A stretch of DNA of 12,881 nucleotides from JAPLGE01 sp964355545 (GTDB taxonomy: Bacteria > Bipolaricaulota > Bipolaricaulia > UBA7950 > UBA9294). The translations under genes and the position numbers were made by a program. Within the stretch, counting starts at the first letter, position 1. Each line of letters starts with the position of its first letter. Below are positions 6,297 through 12,881 of this stretch, piece after piece. The stretch is taken from positions 1-12,881 of the forward strand of contig CAYHEK010000046.1 of the NCBI GenBank assembly GCA_964355545.1, given 5' to 3'. The notes under the pieces were generated by a model, which saw only the letters and a program-made list of their open reading frames with translations, made no database searches and was not told where the DNA came from.

Positions 6297-7624
6297 GGCC
6301 GGCCCCCGTTCGCGAGGAGGGAGGTCCCCTCAAGGTGTGACGGGATCGAGACCCCGAGGCTCTCGAAGACGGTCGGGGTCGCGTCGAGGATCGATCCGCC
6401 CTCCCGCAGCCTCCGTCCGCGCAGGAGGGCGAAGGCGTCGCCGTAGGTGTGCATCCCGCTTCGCAGCGACGCCGGGGCGAAGAGGGGGCCGGGCGAGAGG
6501 CGGGCCTTGAGCTCGTAGCCATCCTGGGGAAGGAGGACGAGATCGGGCGCGAGCGCCGCGCGCTTCCCGGAGTAGGCCTCCTCGCGCAGGAGGACTCGCT
6601 CGACGATCGGGTTTCCGTCTTCGTCTTTCAGGCCCGCGAGGACGGTCGCCGCCTCATCGCGCGCGGCGGCGTAGTCCGCCGGCGCGACCGGGCCACCCTT
6701 CTCGCGCCCTTCGAGGTTCACGTAGACGCGGCCGGGGAGGAGGCTGTAGGCGCGGGAGGAGGGGGCGATCCGGTGGAGGCCCTCCCCCTCCTGGTAGGCG
6801 AGGAGGTCGGCCGCGGCGAGGGCCGCGTTCAGGTCGACCTCCTTCTTCACTTGGCAGAAGCCGTGGTCGGAGAGGAGGAGGAAGTCGACCTCGGGGGGAA
6901 GGAGGGCGTCCACCTCGCCGACGAGGTCGTCGACCTCGTCGTAGAACTGCCAGAAGCGGGCGTGGAACTCGCTTGAGGGATCGAATCCGTCCGCAAAGAA
7001 GAAGTGATTGATCCGGTCGGTCATCATCACGTGGCACATGAAGAGGTCCCAGCGCTCGCGGACAAGGTCGAACAGGGCGCGGCGCCGCGCGTGGAAGGTG
7101 GCGAAGACCTCGTTTAGGTAGGCCTCCCGGTCGGTCGTCGCGAGGGAGGGGTCGGGGTCGATCCGGTAGTCGAGGCGCCGCAGGCGGGGGAGGAGCGACC
7201 GCGGCATGACCCCGCGCTCAAGGTCCGTGCACAGAAAGCAGGAGACGAGGAGCCCGTCCACCTCCTGCGGGGGATACGTGAGGGGGACGTTGATCGCGAT
7301 CGTCCGCTTCCCGGCGGCGTTCAGCATCGTCCAAAGGCTTGGCGAAGAGAGGTCGCGGGAGCTCGGGATTCGCTCGGCCATCGTCTTGGGGTCGCGCTCG
7401 AGGAACCCGAAGATCCCGTGGTTTCCAGGGTTCACCCCCGTGGAGAAGGTCGCCCAGGCGACGGAGGAGACGGGCGGGAGGGCGGAGGAGATCGCGACCG
7501 CCTCCCCGAGGCGGCCGAGGTTTGCGAACCTTCCCGCGGCGATCCCCTCCTTGAGGAAGGAGTAGGGGACCCCGTCCAGGCTCAGGATGCAGAGTTGCTT
7601 CTTCTCTTTCCCGTGTCCTCTCAT
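6293..7624 (-). CDS. Alkaline phosphatase superfamily phosphodiesterase (type I phosphodiesterase/nucleotide pyrophosphatase, COG3379-like)
   Basis: A 443-residue predicted metal-dependent phosphohydrolase. Ligands follow the superfamily order: Asp17 in 'ILSLDGV'; the nucleophile region 'PPVSSVAWATFSTGVNPGNHGIFGF' begins near residue 50, with a Ser as probable nucleophile; then 'MMTDRINHFFF' (about 201-210), 'LLLSDHGF' (about 249-256) and the final His in 'SGMHTYGDAF' (about 391). No signal peptide is visible, so a cytoplasmic site is likely. The substrate is unknown. ATG 7622-7624 is chosen because a perfect TATAAT ends 9 nt before it and an in-frame ATG at 7708 would read through that promoter. 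No Shine-Dalgarno precedes it. It overlaps the following hydrolase gene by 4 nt, making a two-gene operon, and diverges from serS. Confidence 0.88.
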   Translation of the reverse strand: MRGHGKEKKQLCILSLDGVPYSFLKEGIAAGRFANLGRLGEAVAISSALPPVSSVAWATFSTGVNPGNHGIFGFLERDPKTMAERIPSSRDLSSPSLWTMLNAAGKRTIAINVPLTYPPQEVDGLLVSCFLCTDLERGVMPRSLLPRLRRLDYRIDPDPSLATTDREAYLNEVFATFHARRRALFDLVRERWDLFMCHVMMTDRINHFFFADGFDPSSEFHARFWQFYDEVDDLVGEVDALLPPEVDFLLLSDHGFCQVKKEVDLNAALAAADLLAYQEGEGLHRIAPSSRAYSLLPGRVYVNLEGREKGGPVAPADYAAARDEAATVLAGLKDEDGNPIVERVLLREEAYSGKRAALAPDLVLLPQDGYELKARLSPGPLFAPASLRSGMHTYGDAFALLRGRRLREGGSILDATPTVFESLGVSIPSHLEGTSLLANGGRP

Positions 7625-7633
7625 CGCCGAGGG

Positions 7634-7662
7634 ATTATAGCCTTCGCTTCCGCGCGACGAAA
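7634..7662 (-). promoter_or_regulatory. Promoter of the phosphodiesterase-metallohydrolase operon with a perfect -10 box
   Basis: The minus strand carries a consensus TATAAT at 7634-7639. The bases 17 bp upstream (7657-7662, TTTCGT) are a poor -35 box. The -10 box ends 9 nt before the ATG at 7624, so transcription would begin within about 3 nt of the start codon, giving a nearly leaderless mRNA. No TGn extension is seen. Confidence 0.5.
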
Positions 7663-7676
7663 CCGCTCTTCGCGCG
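7652..7676. repeat. Imperfect inverted repeat between the divergent phosphodiesterase and serS promoters
   Basis: The arms GCGCGACGAA (7652-7661) and TTCGCGCG (7669-7676) pair over 8 bp if A7657 is bulged, around a 7-base centre. The element covers the weak -35 region of the minus-strand promoter and ends just before the serS -35 box (7677-7682). It lies outside both predicted transcripts, so if it matters it acts as DNA, for example as an operator. CG-rich runs produce such pairings easily, so support is modest. Confidence 0.25.
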
Positions 7677-7705
7677 TTGTCGGAGACCCCTCCTTCCCCT
7701 AGAAT
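7677..7705 (+). promoter_or_regulatory. Sigma70-type promoter of serS
   Basis: TTGTCG (7677-7682, 4/6) and TAGAAT (7700-7705, 5/6) have 17 bp between them. Transcription should begin near 7712, leaving a leader of about 17 nt that contains the Shine-Dalgarno AAGGGAGA directly upstream of the serS ATG at 7729. The leader is too short for a T-box or other riboswitch. Confidence 0.5.
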
Positions 7706-7728
7706 CACGGCCGCACAAGGGAGAAGAG

Positions 7729-8988
7729 ATGCTCGATATTCACAGGTTGCGTGAGGATCCGGCAGGAATCGGGGACCGCCTGCGGACGAGGGATCCCTCG
7801 ATCGACCTCGAGGCGGTCCTCGAGCTTGACCGCCGCCGCCTCGCCCTCCTTCAGGAAGTGGAGAGGGTCAAGGCGGAGCGGAACCGCGGCTCGCAGGAGG
7901 TGGGGCGCCTCAAGAAGGAGAAGAAGGACGCCTCGAGCCTCATCACCTCCCTCTCTGCACTGGGAGAGAGGCTCCAAAGCCTGGACGGGGAGCTCAAGGA
8001 GATCTCAAGCCGGATCGAGGGTGAGCTCGCTCTCCTCCCCAACGTCCCTCACGTCTCCGTCCCTGTGGGCGGGAAGGAGGCGAAGGTCGTCCTCCGAAGC
8101 TACGGCGAGCCGCCCAGGCCGGGCTTCCCCGTTCTCCATCACCTTGAGATTGGGGAGAAGAAGGGGATCCTCGACTTCCCTCGCGCGGCGGCGATCGCCG
8201 GGGCCCGCTTCCCGATGTACCTTGGGATGGGCGCGCTCCTCGAGATGGCGCTCATCCAGTTCATGTTCTCCTACCACGTGCGAAACGGGTTCATCCCCGT
8301 CCTCCCGCCGTTCCTCGCTAACGCCGAGAGCTTCTTCGTCTCCTCGCAGCTTCCCAAGTTCTCAGACGACATCTACCACTGCGAGAAGGACGACCTCTAC
8401 TTGAACCCGACTGCGGAGAGCCTCCTGGCGAACCTCCACCGCGGCGAGATCTTCGCCGCCGAGGACCTGCCGCTCCGCTACGTCGCGTACACTCCCTGCT
8501 TCCGGCGCGAAGCGGGGACCTACGGAGAGGAGGAGCGCGGCCTGATTCGGGTCCACCAGTTCAACAAGGTGGAGATGTTCGCCTTCACCAAGCAGGAGGA
8601 TTCCTATCCCGAGCTCGATCGATTGGTCGCGAACGCCGAGGGGGTCCTCCAGGCGCTCGGGCTCCACTACCGGGTGGCCCTCCTCTCGTCGCAGGACCTC
8701 GCCCAGCAGTCGGCGAAGACGATCGACCTCGAGGTCTGGCTCCCCGGCCAGAACCGCTACTACGAGGTCTCCTCCTGCTCGAACTGCGAGGACTTCCAGG
8801 CGCGGCGCGGGAACACGCGTTACCGGCCGGCGCCGGGAGAGAAGCCGCTCTACGTCCACACCCTGAACGGGTCAGGCGTCGCTACCTCCCGGCTCATGGC
8901 GGCGATCCTCGAGAATAACCAGACAGAGGACGGCCGAGTCCGCGTCCCCGAGGTCCTCGAGGAAGCGGTGGGGGCGGAGTACCTATGA
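7729..8988 (+). CDS. serS: Seryl-tRNA synthetase (class II)
   Basis: A 419-residue enzyme that activates serine with ATP and charges tRNA-Ser (and tRNA-Sec where present). The N-terminal ~105 residues form the charged helical hairpin that grips the long variable arm of tRNA-Ser. The catalytic core shows the serine-binding T228-A-E230 motif, motif 2 with CFRREAG (257-263) and the loop RGLIRVHQFNKVE (about 270-282), the EVSSCSNCEDFQARR segment (346-360), and motif 3 NGSGVATSRLMAAILENNQ (380-398), where the family usually has NGTG-A--R. Length is normal for bacterial SerRS. The ATG at 7729 follows AAGGGAGA. The stop TGA overlaps the ATG of the ABC ATPase gene (ATGA), so the housekeeping enzyme and the transporter subunit should be co-transcribed. 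Cytoplasmic. Confidence 0.97.
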   Translation: MLDIHRLREDPAGIGDRLRTRDPSIDLEAVLELDRRRLALLQEVERVKAERNRGSQEVGRLKKEKKDASSLITSLSALGERLQSLDGELKEISSRIEGELALLPNVPHVSVPVGGKEAKVVLRSYGEPPRPGFPVLHHLEIGEKKGILDFPRAAAIAGARFPMYLGMGALLEMALIQFMFSYHVRNGFIPVLPPFLANAESFFVSSQLPKFSDDIYHCEKDDLYLNPTAESLLANLHRGEIFAAEDLPLRYVAYTPCFRREAGTYGEEERGLIRVHQFNKVEMFAFTKQEDSYPELDRLVANAEGVLQALGLHYRVALLSSQDLAQQSAKTIDLEVWLPGQNRYYEVSSCSNCEDFQARRGNTRYRPAPGEKPLYVHTLNGSGVATSRLMAAILENNQTEDGRVRVPEVLEEAVGAEYL

Positions 8989-9737
8989 CCGAGGTGATGG
9001 TCGAGGCCCGTGGCCTCGTCAAGGACTTCCCGACGCGCAAGGGGCCACTCCGCGCGGTCGACGGCGTTTCCTTCTCTTGCCCGAGGGGCGAGATCTTCGG
9101 TCTCTTGGGCCCGAACGGCGCGGGGAAGACGACGACCTTGCGCATGCTCGCCACGATCCTCGTCCCCACCGCGGGGGAGGCGGTGGTCGCCGGGTTCGAC
9201 ACGCGGCGCGAGCCGGAGCGGGTGCGGGAGCGGATCGGGTTCCTCGCGACGGAGACCGGCCTCTACGACCGGTTCACCGCCCGCGAGACCCTTCGGTTCT
9301 TCGGCCGGATCAACAAAATCCCGGAGGAGGAGATCGAGCGCCGCACGAGCGAGATCTTCGAGAGGCTCGAACTCGTGCGCCTCGCCGACCGGCGCGTGGG
9401 GACCTTCTCCACGGGGGAGCGCCAGAAGCTCTCGCTTGCGCGGAGCATCCTCCACGATCCGCCGGTCCTCATCCTGGATGAGCCGACCTTCGGCCTGGAC
9501 GTGATGGCCGCCCGCGCGGTCGTCGACACCGTTCGCCTCTTTCGCGAAGAGGGGCGGACGATCCTCCTCTCTACCCACATCATGCAGCTTGCGGAGAAAC
9601 TTGCCGACCGGATCGGGATCCTCTACCGGAGCCGGCTGCGCGCCCTGGGGACCGTGGCGGAGCTCAAGGCGCGGTTCGGGAAGGGCGACCTGGAGGAGGT
9701 TTTCTTCGCGGCGGTCGAGGGTGAGGCGGTCGTCTGA
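8985..9737 (+). CDS. ABC transporter ATP-binding protein (NatA/CcmA/NosF type)
   Basis: A 250-residue single nucleotide-binding domain that hydrolyses ATP to drive an ABC-2 permease. It shows Walker A GPNGAGKTT (42-50), signature FSTGERQKLSLARS (141-154), Walker B VLILDEPTFGLD (161-172) with Glu166 catalytic, and the H-loop His198 (LLSTHIM). The Q-loop reads LATETGLYDRFT (88-98 region) without the usual Gln, a form often seen in NatA-like ATPases. Its ATG overlaps the serS stop by ATGA, so it is probably translated by reinitiation after serS. The cognate permease is probably the NatB-type protein 1.5 kb downstream, with the secreted beta-helix protein in between. This set resembles NosF-NosD-NosY or NatAB; the exported substrate is unknown. 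Confidence 0.93.
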   Translation: MTEVMVEARGLVKDFPTRKGPLRAVDGVSFSCPRGEIFGLLGPNGAGKTTTLRMLATILVPTAGEAVVAGFDTRREPERVRERIGFLATETGLYDRFTARETLRFFGRINKIPEEEIERRTSEIFERLELVRLADRRVGTFSTGERQKLSLARSILHDPPVLILDEPTFGLDVMAARAVVDTVRLFREEGRTILLSTHIMQLAEKLADRIGILYRSRLRALGTVAELKARFGKGDLEEVFFAAVEGEAVV

Positions 9738-9740
9738 CCC

Positions 9741-9769
9741 TTCCCTTTCTTGGGGTTCCGTGGTATTCT
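9741..9769 (+). promoter_or_regulatory. Extended -10 promoter of the beta-helix/permease genes
   Basis: TGGTATTCT (9761-9769) contains an extended -10 element (TGn then TATTCT, 4/6). A weak -35, TTCCCT (9741-9746), lies 17 bp upstream. Transcription near 9776 would leave a leader of about 36 nt. This would let the secreted protein and the permease be expressed apart from serS, although read-through from the serS-ATPase unit is also likely because no terminator is visible in 9738-9811. Confidence 0.4.
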
Positions 9770-9799
9770 CAGTTTCCAAGCGGTGGGAATCGGGGGTTC

Positions 9800-9806
9800 A
9801 AGGAGG
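9800..9806 (+). promoter_or_regulatory. Strong Shine-Dalgarno of the beta-helix gene
   Basis: AAGGAGG lies 5 nt before the ATG at 9812 and matches the anti-Shine-Dalgarno over its full core. It fixes the start codon and is the strongest ribosome-binding site in the window. Confidence 0.75.
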
Positions 9807-9811
9807 AGACG

Positions 9812-11203
9812 ATGACGAGGAGGGTCATTCTATCCGCGGCGAGCGCCGGAGTGCTTCTGTTGGCGATCGGCCTTGCCGTTGGGTCGAGCGGTGAGGGGTT
9901 TCTCTTCTGGGGAATGCGGGAGCCGATCTTCATCTTCGGCGACTCGGGCTTCACGTACCAAAACGGGGTGATCGCCGGGAGCGGGACGGCGGAGGATCCC
10001 TACCTCATCGAGGGCTGGCGGATCGCCGCCGAGCGAGGGGACTACGGGATCCGGATCGATCACACGACGCGCCCCTTCCTCATCCGAAACTGCGTCGTGG
10101 AGCAGGCAGGCGACGCGGCGATCGAGCTGAACTCTGTTTCAAACGGTACGATCGAGGGGTGTTTCCTCCTGCGCAGCGAGACGGGGGTTCTTCTCATCAA
10201 CTCGCGCGCGATCACGGTCTGTGCTAACGTGATCGCCGAGAACCGGTATGGCGTCGTCATGGCCGCGAACTCCCGCGATAACGGCGTCACGGGAAACAGC
10301 TTCCTCTCAAACGGCCTCGCCGGCCTCGACTCGGAGCGGCGGAACGCCTGGTACCGCGGGACGATCGGGAACTACTGGAGCGACTACGCGGGGAAGGACG
10401 CGGACGGAGATGGGATCGGGGACCGGCCGTATGCGCCCCTCGACGATCCCTACCCCCTCATCGCGCCGCCGATCGAGTGGGTCGACTTCCCGCCGTTCTT
10501 CCCTGGGGGCGCCGTGGCTCCCCAGGTCGTGGGCGGGATGGTCCTCGTCACGTCGCGGACCCCGATCGAACTCTCCGCGATCGACCCGGGGAGCGGCCTC
10601 GCCGCGATCTACTTCTCGATCGACGGAGGGGAGTGGAAGACCTACTTTGCTCCCTTTACCCTCACCGGGCCGGACGGGGTGCGCCGCGTCTCGTACTACG
10701 CCGTCGACCGGCTGGGGAACGCTGAGCCGATCCGGACCCTCTCCTTCCTCCTCGACAACGCGCCTCCCAAGACGACGATCGAGGTCGGTAACCCAACCTA
10801 CAAGGACGCGGCCGGCCAGTGGGTGACGTCGAAGTCCCCGATCGCGCTCTCTGCGGAAGCGGGAACGGAGCCAACCGGGATAACGACCTACTTCCGGATC
10901 GATGGCGGCGAGTGGGTCCCCTACACCCGACCGTTCGCGCTCGCGGTGGCCGACGGTCCGCACAGCGTCTCCTACTACAGCCGCGACGGGCTGGGAAACG
11001 CCGAGCCGGTGAGGACGGTCACGCTCCTGAAGGACGACACCCCGCCCACGACGCGCGGGACAAGTGGCGGCCTCCCGGCCGCGCCCGCGGCGGGAACCGG
11101 TGACACGAAGCCGGCTACGGAGACGCCGGCAGTCCAAACCCCGCCCCTCCCGCCTCAGGGGCCGGCCACGGAGGTCCAGACACCGTCCCAGATGACGTAC
11201 TAA
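9812..11203 (+). CDS. Secreted NosD-like parallel beta-helix protein with two OmpL47-like repeats
   Basis: A 463-residue exported protein. Residues 1-24 are a signal peptide (MTRR, then a hydrophobic stretch, probable cut after AVG; no lipobox Cys). Residues about 57-220 form a right-handed beta-helix of the NosD/CASH type. It is recognised by 'GTAEDPYLIEGWRI', the turn repeats ('LIRNCVVEQAGDAAIELN', 'GTIEGCFLLRSETGVLLI', 'NVIAENRYGVVMAANS') and the closing 'GNYWSDYAGKDADGDGIGDRPY', whose Asp-rich loop may bind Ca2+. Two homologous modules follow (245-317 and 336-412), each with 'IDGGEW--Y--PF', 'VSYY--D-LGNAEP-RT' and a '-D--PP-T' end, as in OmpL47-type domains. A Pro/Thr-rich tail (413-463) ends the protein. 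It lies between an ABC ATPase and its likely permease, as NosD does in nos clusters; copper delivery is not implied without nosZ. Confidence 0.85.
   Translation: MTRRVILSAASAGVLLLAIGLAVGSSGEGFLFWGMREPIFIFGDSGFTYQNGVIAGSGTAEDPYLIEGWRIAAERGDYGIRIDHTTRPFLIRNCVVEQAGDAAIELNSVSNGTIEGCFLLRSETGVLLINSRAITVCANVIAENRYGVVMAANSRDNGVTGNSFLSNGLAGLDSERRNAWYRGTIGNYWSDYAGKDADGDGIGDRPYAPLDDPYPLIAPPIEWVDFPPFFPGGAVAPQVVGGMVLVTSRTPIELSAIDPGSGLAAIYFSIDGGEWKTYFAPFTLTGPDGVRRVSYYAVDRLGNAEPIRTLSFLLDNAPPKTTIEVGNPTYKDAAGQWVTSKSPIALSAEAGTEPTGITTYFRIDGGEWVPYTRPFALAVADGPHSVSYYSRDGLGNAEPVRTVTLLKDDTPPTTRGTSGGLPAAPAAGTGDTKPATETPAVQTPPLPPQGPATEVQTPSQMTY
10544..11047 (+). repeat. Two tandem OmpL47-like modules within the beta-helix gene
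   Basis: Module 1 is encoded at 10544-10762 and module 2 at 10817-11047. Both open with V-T-S-(R/K)-(T/S)-P-I-x-L-S-A, share I-D-G-G-E-W, S-Y-Y and L-G-N-A-E-P at matching positions, and close with D-(N/D)-x-P-P-(K/T)-T. They look like an internal duplication that has diverged at the DNA level. Such modules usually occur in surface or envelope proteins. Confidence 0.7.
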
Positions 11204-11217
11204 GAAAGTCACAAGCC

Positions 11218-12420
11218 ATGTGGCAGAACGTCTGGCTCCTCTTTGCGAAGGAGATCGTCGGCGCCGTGCGCGACCGGCGGACCCTCCTTTTGACGATCTT
11301 CTTTCCACTCGTCTTCTACCCGCTCCTCATCTCGATCCTGGGGCGATTCACCGCCGCGGAGCGGACGCGGATCGAGGAGATGGTACCGACCGTGGTCGTC
11401 GCCGACCTCGCGCAGGACGAGACGTTCCGCGATCACTTGGCGCGGACGGAGCTCTTTCGTCCTTCGCTCGCGCGGGACCGCGGAGAGGGCCTCGCCGACC
11501 TCAAGGCGCGGGTCGGTCAGGTGATGATGACCGTAGAGAAGCAGGGAGGCGGACCGGGGCTCGGCCTGCGGGTGACGCTCGCCTACGACCAGACCGACCA
11601 GGCGGCGGCGGTCGCCGCCGGCCGCGTGCGCGACTTCTTGCAGGGGTACCTGAAGGACGTCCTGCGGGAGAAGCTCGACGCCCTGGGGCTCAACCTCGAC
11701 CAGATCTCTCCGCCGCTCGTGGTTGAGGTGGAGGACGTCGCCTCGGGAGAGTCGGTCGGCCGGATGCTCCTCTCCCGCCTCCTCCCCTACTTCATGGTCC
11801 TTGCGATCCTCACCGGCGCGATGGGGCTCGGCGCGGAGATCACGGCCGGGGAGAAGGAGCGCGGGACGATCGCCACCCTCCTCGTCAGCCAGCTCTCCCG
11901 CACGGAGATCGTCCTCGGGAAGTTCTTCACCATCCTTGCGGTCTCCCTCGTCTCCTCCGTCCTCTCTGCGGTCGGGCTACTCCTTGGGCTCCGTTTCTCC
12001 GGAGGAGGGCTTGCCCCGGCCGGGCTCGGCGCGAGCGGGGTGACCTTCTCCCTCGGGCCGGGGGCCCTGGGGTGGATGCTCGCCGTCCTCGTTCCCCTCG
12101 CCGTGATCCTGGCGGCCCTCGTCCTCATCGTGGGGAGCTTCGCCCGCAACCAGAAGGAAGCGACGACCTACCTCATGCCGGTGTACATGGTGATCGTGCT
12201 CGTCGGGATCGTCTCCATGACCGGTGGGATCACCTTCGCCGGGACGCGGTTCCTCGTCCCGGTGGCGAACGCCCTCTACCTCCTGCAGGAGATCATCCTC
12301 GGCGACTTCCCGATTGCGCACCTTGTCTACACCCTTCTCGCAAATGCCGCCTGCGGAGCGCTCTTGATCGCCGCCTCGATCGGCCTGTTCAAGCGCGAGG
12401 CGGTCCTCTTTCGTAGTTAA
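11218..12420 (+). CDS. ABC-2 type permease (NatB-like)
   Basis: A 400-residue membrane protein with the NatB layout. A first helix at about 22-42 is followed by a large extracytoplasmic domain (about 43-185), then five further helices (roughly 187-207, 233-258, 284-309, 319-338, 367-391). The ABC-2 coupling motif GEKERGTIATLLVSQLSRTEIVLGKFF (211-237) after helix 2 is diagnostic. In NatAB such permeases export Na+; relatives move other ions or molecules, so the substrate is open. ATG 11218 follows the beta-helix stop by 14 nt; only a weak GAAAG serves as Shine-Dalgarno, suggesting coupling to the upstream gene. Its ATPase is most likely the one at 8985-9737. NosY permeases are smaller and lack the large outer domain, so the resemblance to Nos is in gene content rather than close kinship. 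Confidence 0.9.
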   Translation: MWQNVWLLFAKEIVGAVRDRRTLLLTIFFPLVFYPLLISILGRFTAAERTRIEEMVPTVVVADLAQDETFRDHLARTELFRPSLARDRGEGLADLKARVGQVMMTVEKQGGGPGLGLRVTLAYDQTDQAAAVAAGRVRDFLQGYLKDVLREKLDALGLNLDQISPPLVVEVEDVASGESVGRMLLSRLLPYFMVLAILTGAMGLGAEITAGEKERGTIATLLVSQLSRTEIVLGKFFTILAVSLVSSVLSAVGLLLGLRFSGGGLAPAGLGASGVTFSLGPGALGWMLAVLVPLAVILAALVLIVGSFARNQKEATTYLMPVYMVIVLVGIVSMTGGITFAGTRFLVPVANALYLLQEIILGDFPIAHLVYTLLANAACGALLIAASIGLFKREAVLFRS

Positions 12421-12449
12421 GCAGAATCCTTGAAGCAGGGAGGAGGCTT

Positions 12450-12881
12450 CTAGGCCCGCTCCCCTCGGCGGTGGCGGTCCATCGCCTCCTCGGTGCGGCG
12501 GCGCTCGTCCTCCTCGCGGAGCTTGCGCCGCTTGTCGTAGGCCTTGCGGCCCTTGGCGAGGCCAAGCTCGACCTTGGCGAGGCCCCGCTCGAAGTAGAGG
12601 CGCAAGGGGACGAGGGTCAAGCCCTGCTCCTTCACCTTGGTCCCCAGGCGCACGATCTCCTGACGGTGGAGGAGGAGCCGACGATCCCGATCGGGAGGGA
12701 CGTTGTGGATCGAGCCCTGCTTGTAGGGCGCGATGTGCATCCCGCGCAGGGTCGCCTCTCCCTCGCGGATGACGGCGAACGCGTCCTGGAGCGCGCACTG
12801 GCCGGCGCGGAGGCTCTTCACCTCCGTGCCGGCGAGGACGAGTCCGGCCTCGTAGGTCTCGAGGATGTCGTACTCGTGTCG
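12450..12881 (-). CDS. smpB: SsrA-binding protein SmpB, 5' end cut by the window edge
   Basis: The minus strand is open from the window edge to TAG at 12450-12452, giving 143 codons. The reading begins RHEYDILETYEAGLVLAGTE and continues through the SmpB hallmarks EVKSLRAGQC, GMHIAPYKQGS, LLLHRQEI and the basic tail KGRKAYDKRRKLREED. SmpB binds tmRNA (SsrA) and brings it to stalled ribosomes for trans-translation. Complete SmpB proteins are about 150-160 residues, so only roughly the first 10 are missing. An internal GTG at 12819-12821 is a valine codon inside the conserved GTEVKSL motif, not the start. The ssrA gene is not in the window. It is convergent with the permease gene, with 29 bp between their stops. 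Confidence 0.96.
   Translation of the reverse strand, partial: RHEYDILETYEAGLVLAGTEVKSLRAGQCALQDAFAVIREGEATLRGMHIAPYKQGSIHNVPPDRDRRLLLHRQEIVRLGTKVKEQGLTLVPLRLYFERGLAKVELGLAKGRKAYDKRRKLREEDERRRTEEAMDRHRRGERA

Noticed and set aside
7625..7708. Upstream ATG at 7706-7708 for the phosphodiesterase
   Set aside because: It lies upstream of the perfect TATAAT, and the added 28 residues have no family character; they also cover the divergent serS promoter.
12432..12450. GAAGC...GCTTC hairpin between the convergent permease and smpB genes
   Set aside because: A 5-bp stem with a 9-base loop and no T-tract; at best a weak bidirectional terminator, not supportable.
12072..12798. Frames on both strands overlapping the permease and smpB genes
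   Set aside because: Low-complexity Arg/Pro-rich translations with no motif; the permease and SmpB readings fully explain the DNA.

Overview
The window is gene-dense, GC-rich (roughly two thirds G+C by eye) bacterial chromosome. A bacterial-type seryl-tRNA synthetase, SmpB, sigma70-like promoters and Shine-Dalgarno sites all point to Bacteria. The phylum cannot be fixed from this sequence. The secreted beta-helix protein carries the 'GTA-DPYLIEGW' and 'GNYWSDY-DADGDGIGD-PY' signatures that are common in archaea and in thermophilic, deep-branching bacterial lineages. That makes a candidate phylum such as Bipolaricaulota/Acetothermia (OP1) a possible but untested guess. I see no rRNA, tRNA, CRISPR array, insertion sequence or phage gene, and no gene-free stretch longer than about 125 bp.

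Layout from left to right. (1) 1-358, minus strand: a minimal nucleotidyltransferase (MNT) gene overlapping the first 19 codons of a HEPN-like gene that runs off the window, together a likely HEPN-MNT toxin-antitoxin pair. (2) 483-3422, minus: a 979-residue UvrD-type helicase fused to an iron-sulfur RecB-type nuclease (AdnA/AdnB-like architecture). (3) 3506-5488, plus: a DUF554 membrane protein and an MFS exporter in one operon. It is divergent from the helicase across 83 bp that hold two back-to-back promoters and an 8-bp inverted repeat. (4) 5448-7624, minus: an alkaline-phosphatase-superfamily phosphodiesterase and an RNase Z-like metallo-beta-lactamase protein, joined by an ATGA overlap and ending tail-to-tail in the MFS gene. 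(5) 7729-12420, plus: serS, an ABC ATPase whose ATG overlaps the serS stop, a secreted NosD-like beta-helix protein with its own promoter, and an ABC-2/NatB-type permease. (6) 12450-12881, minus: smpB, missing its first codons at the window edge.

Two themes stand out. The ATPase, beta-helix protein and permease together have the part list of a NosF-NosD-NosY transporter, but with a NatB-type permease and a beta-helix protein extended by two OmpL47-like repeats; no nosZ is in view. Second, good -10 boxes lie so close to several start codons (DUF554, phosphodiesterase, helicase) that their mRNAs should be leaderless or nearly so. Those genes lack a clear Shine-Dalgarno, whereas serS and the beta-helix gene have longer leaders and strong Shine-Dalgarno sequences.
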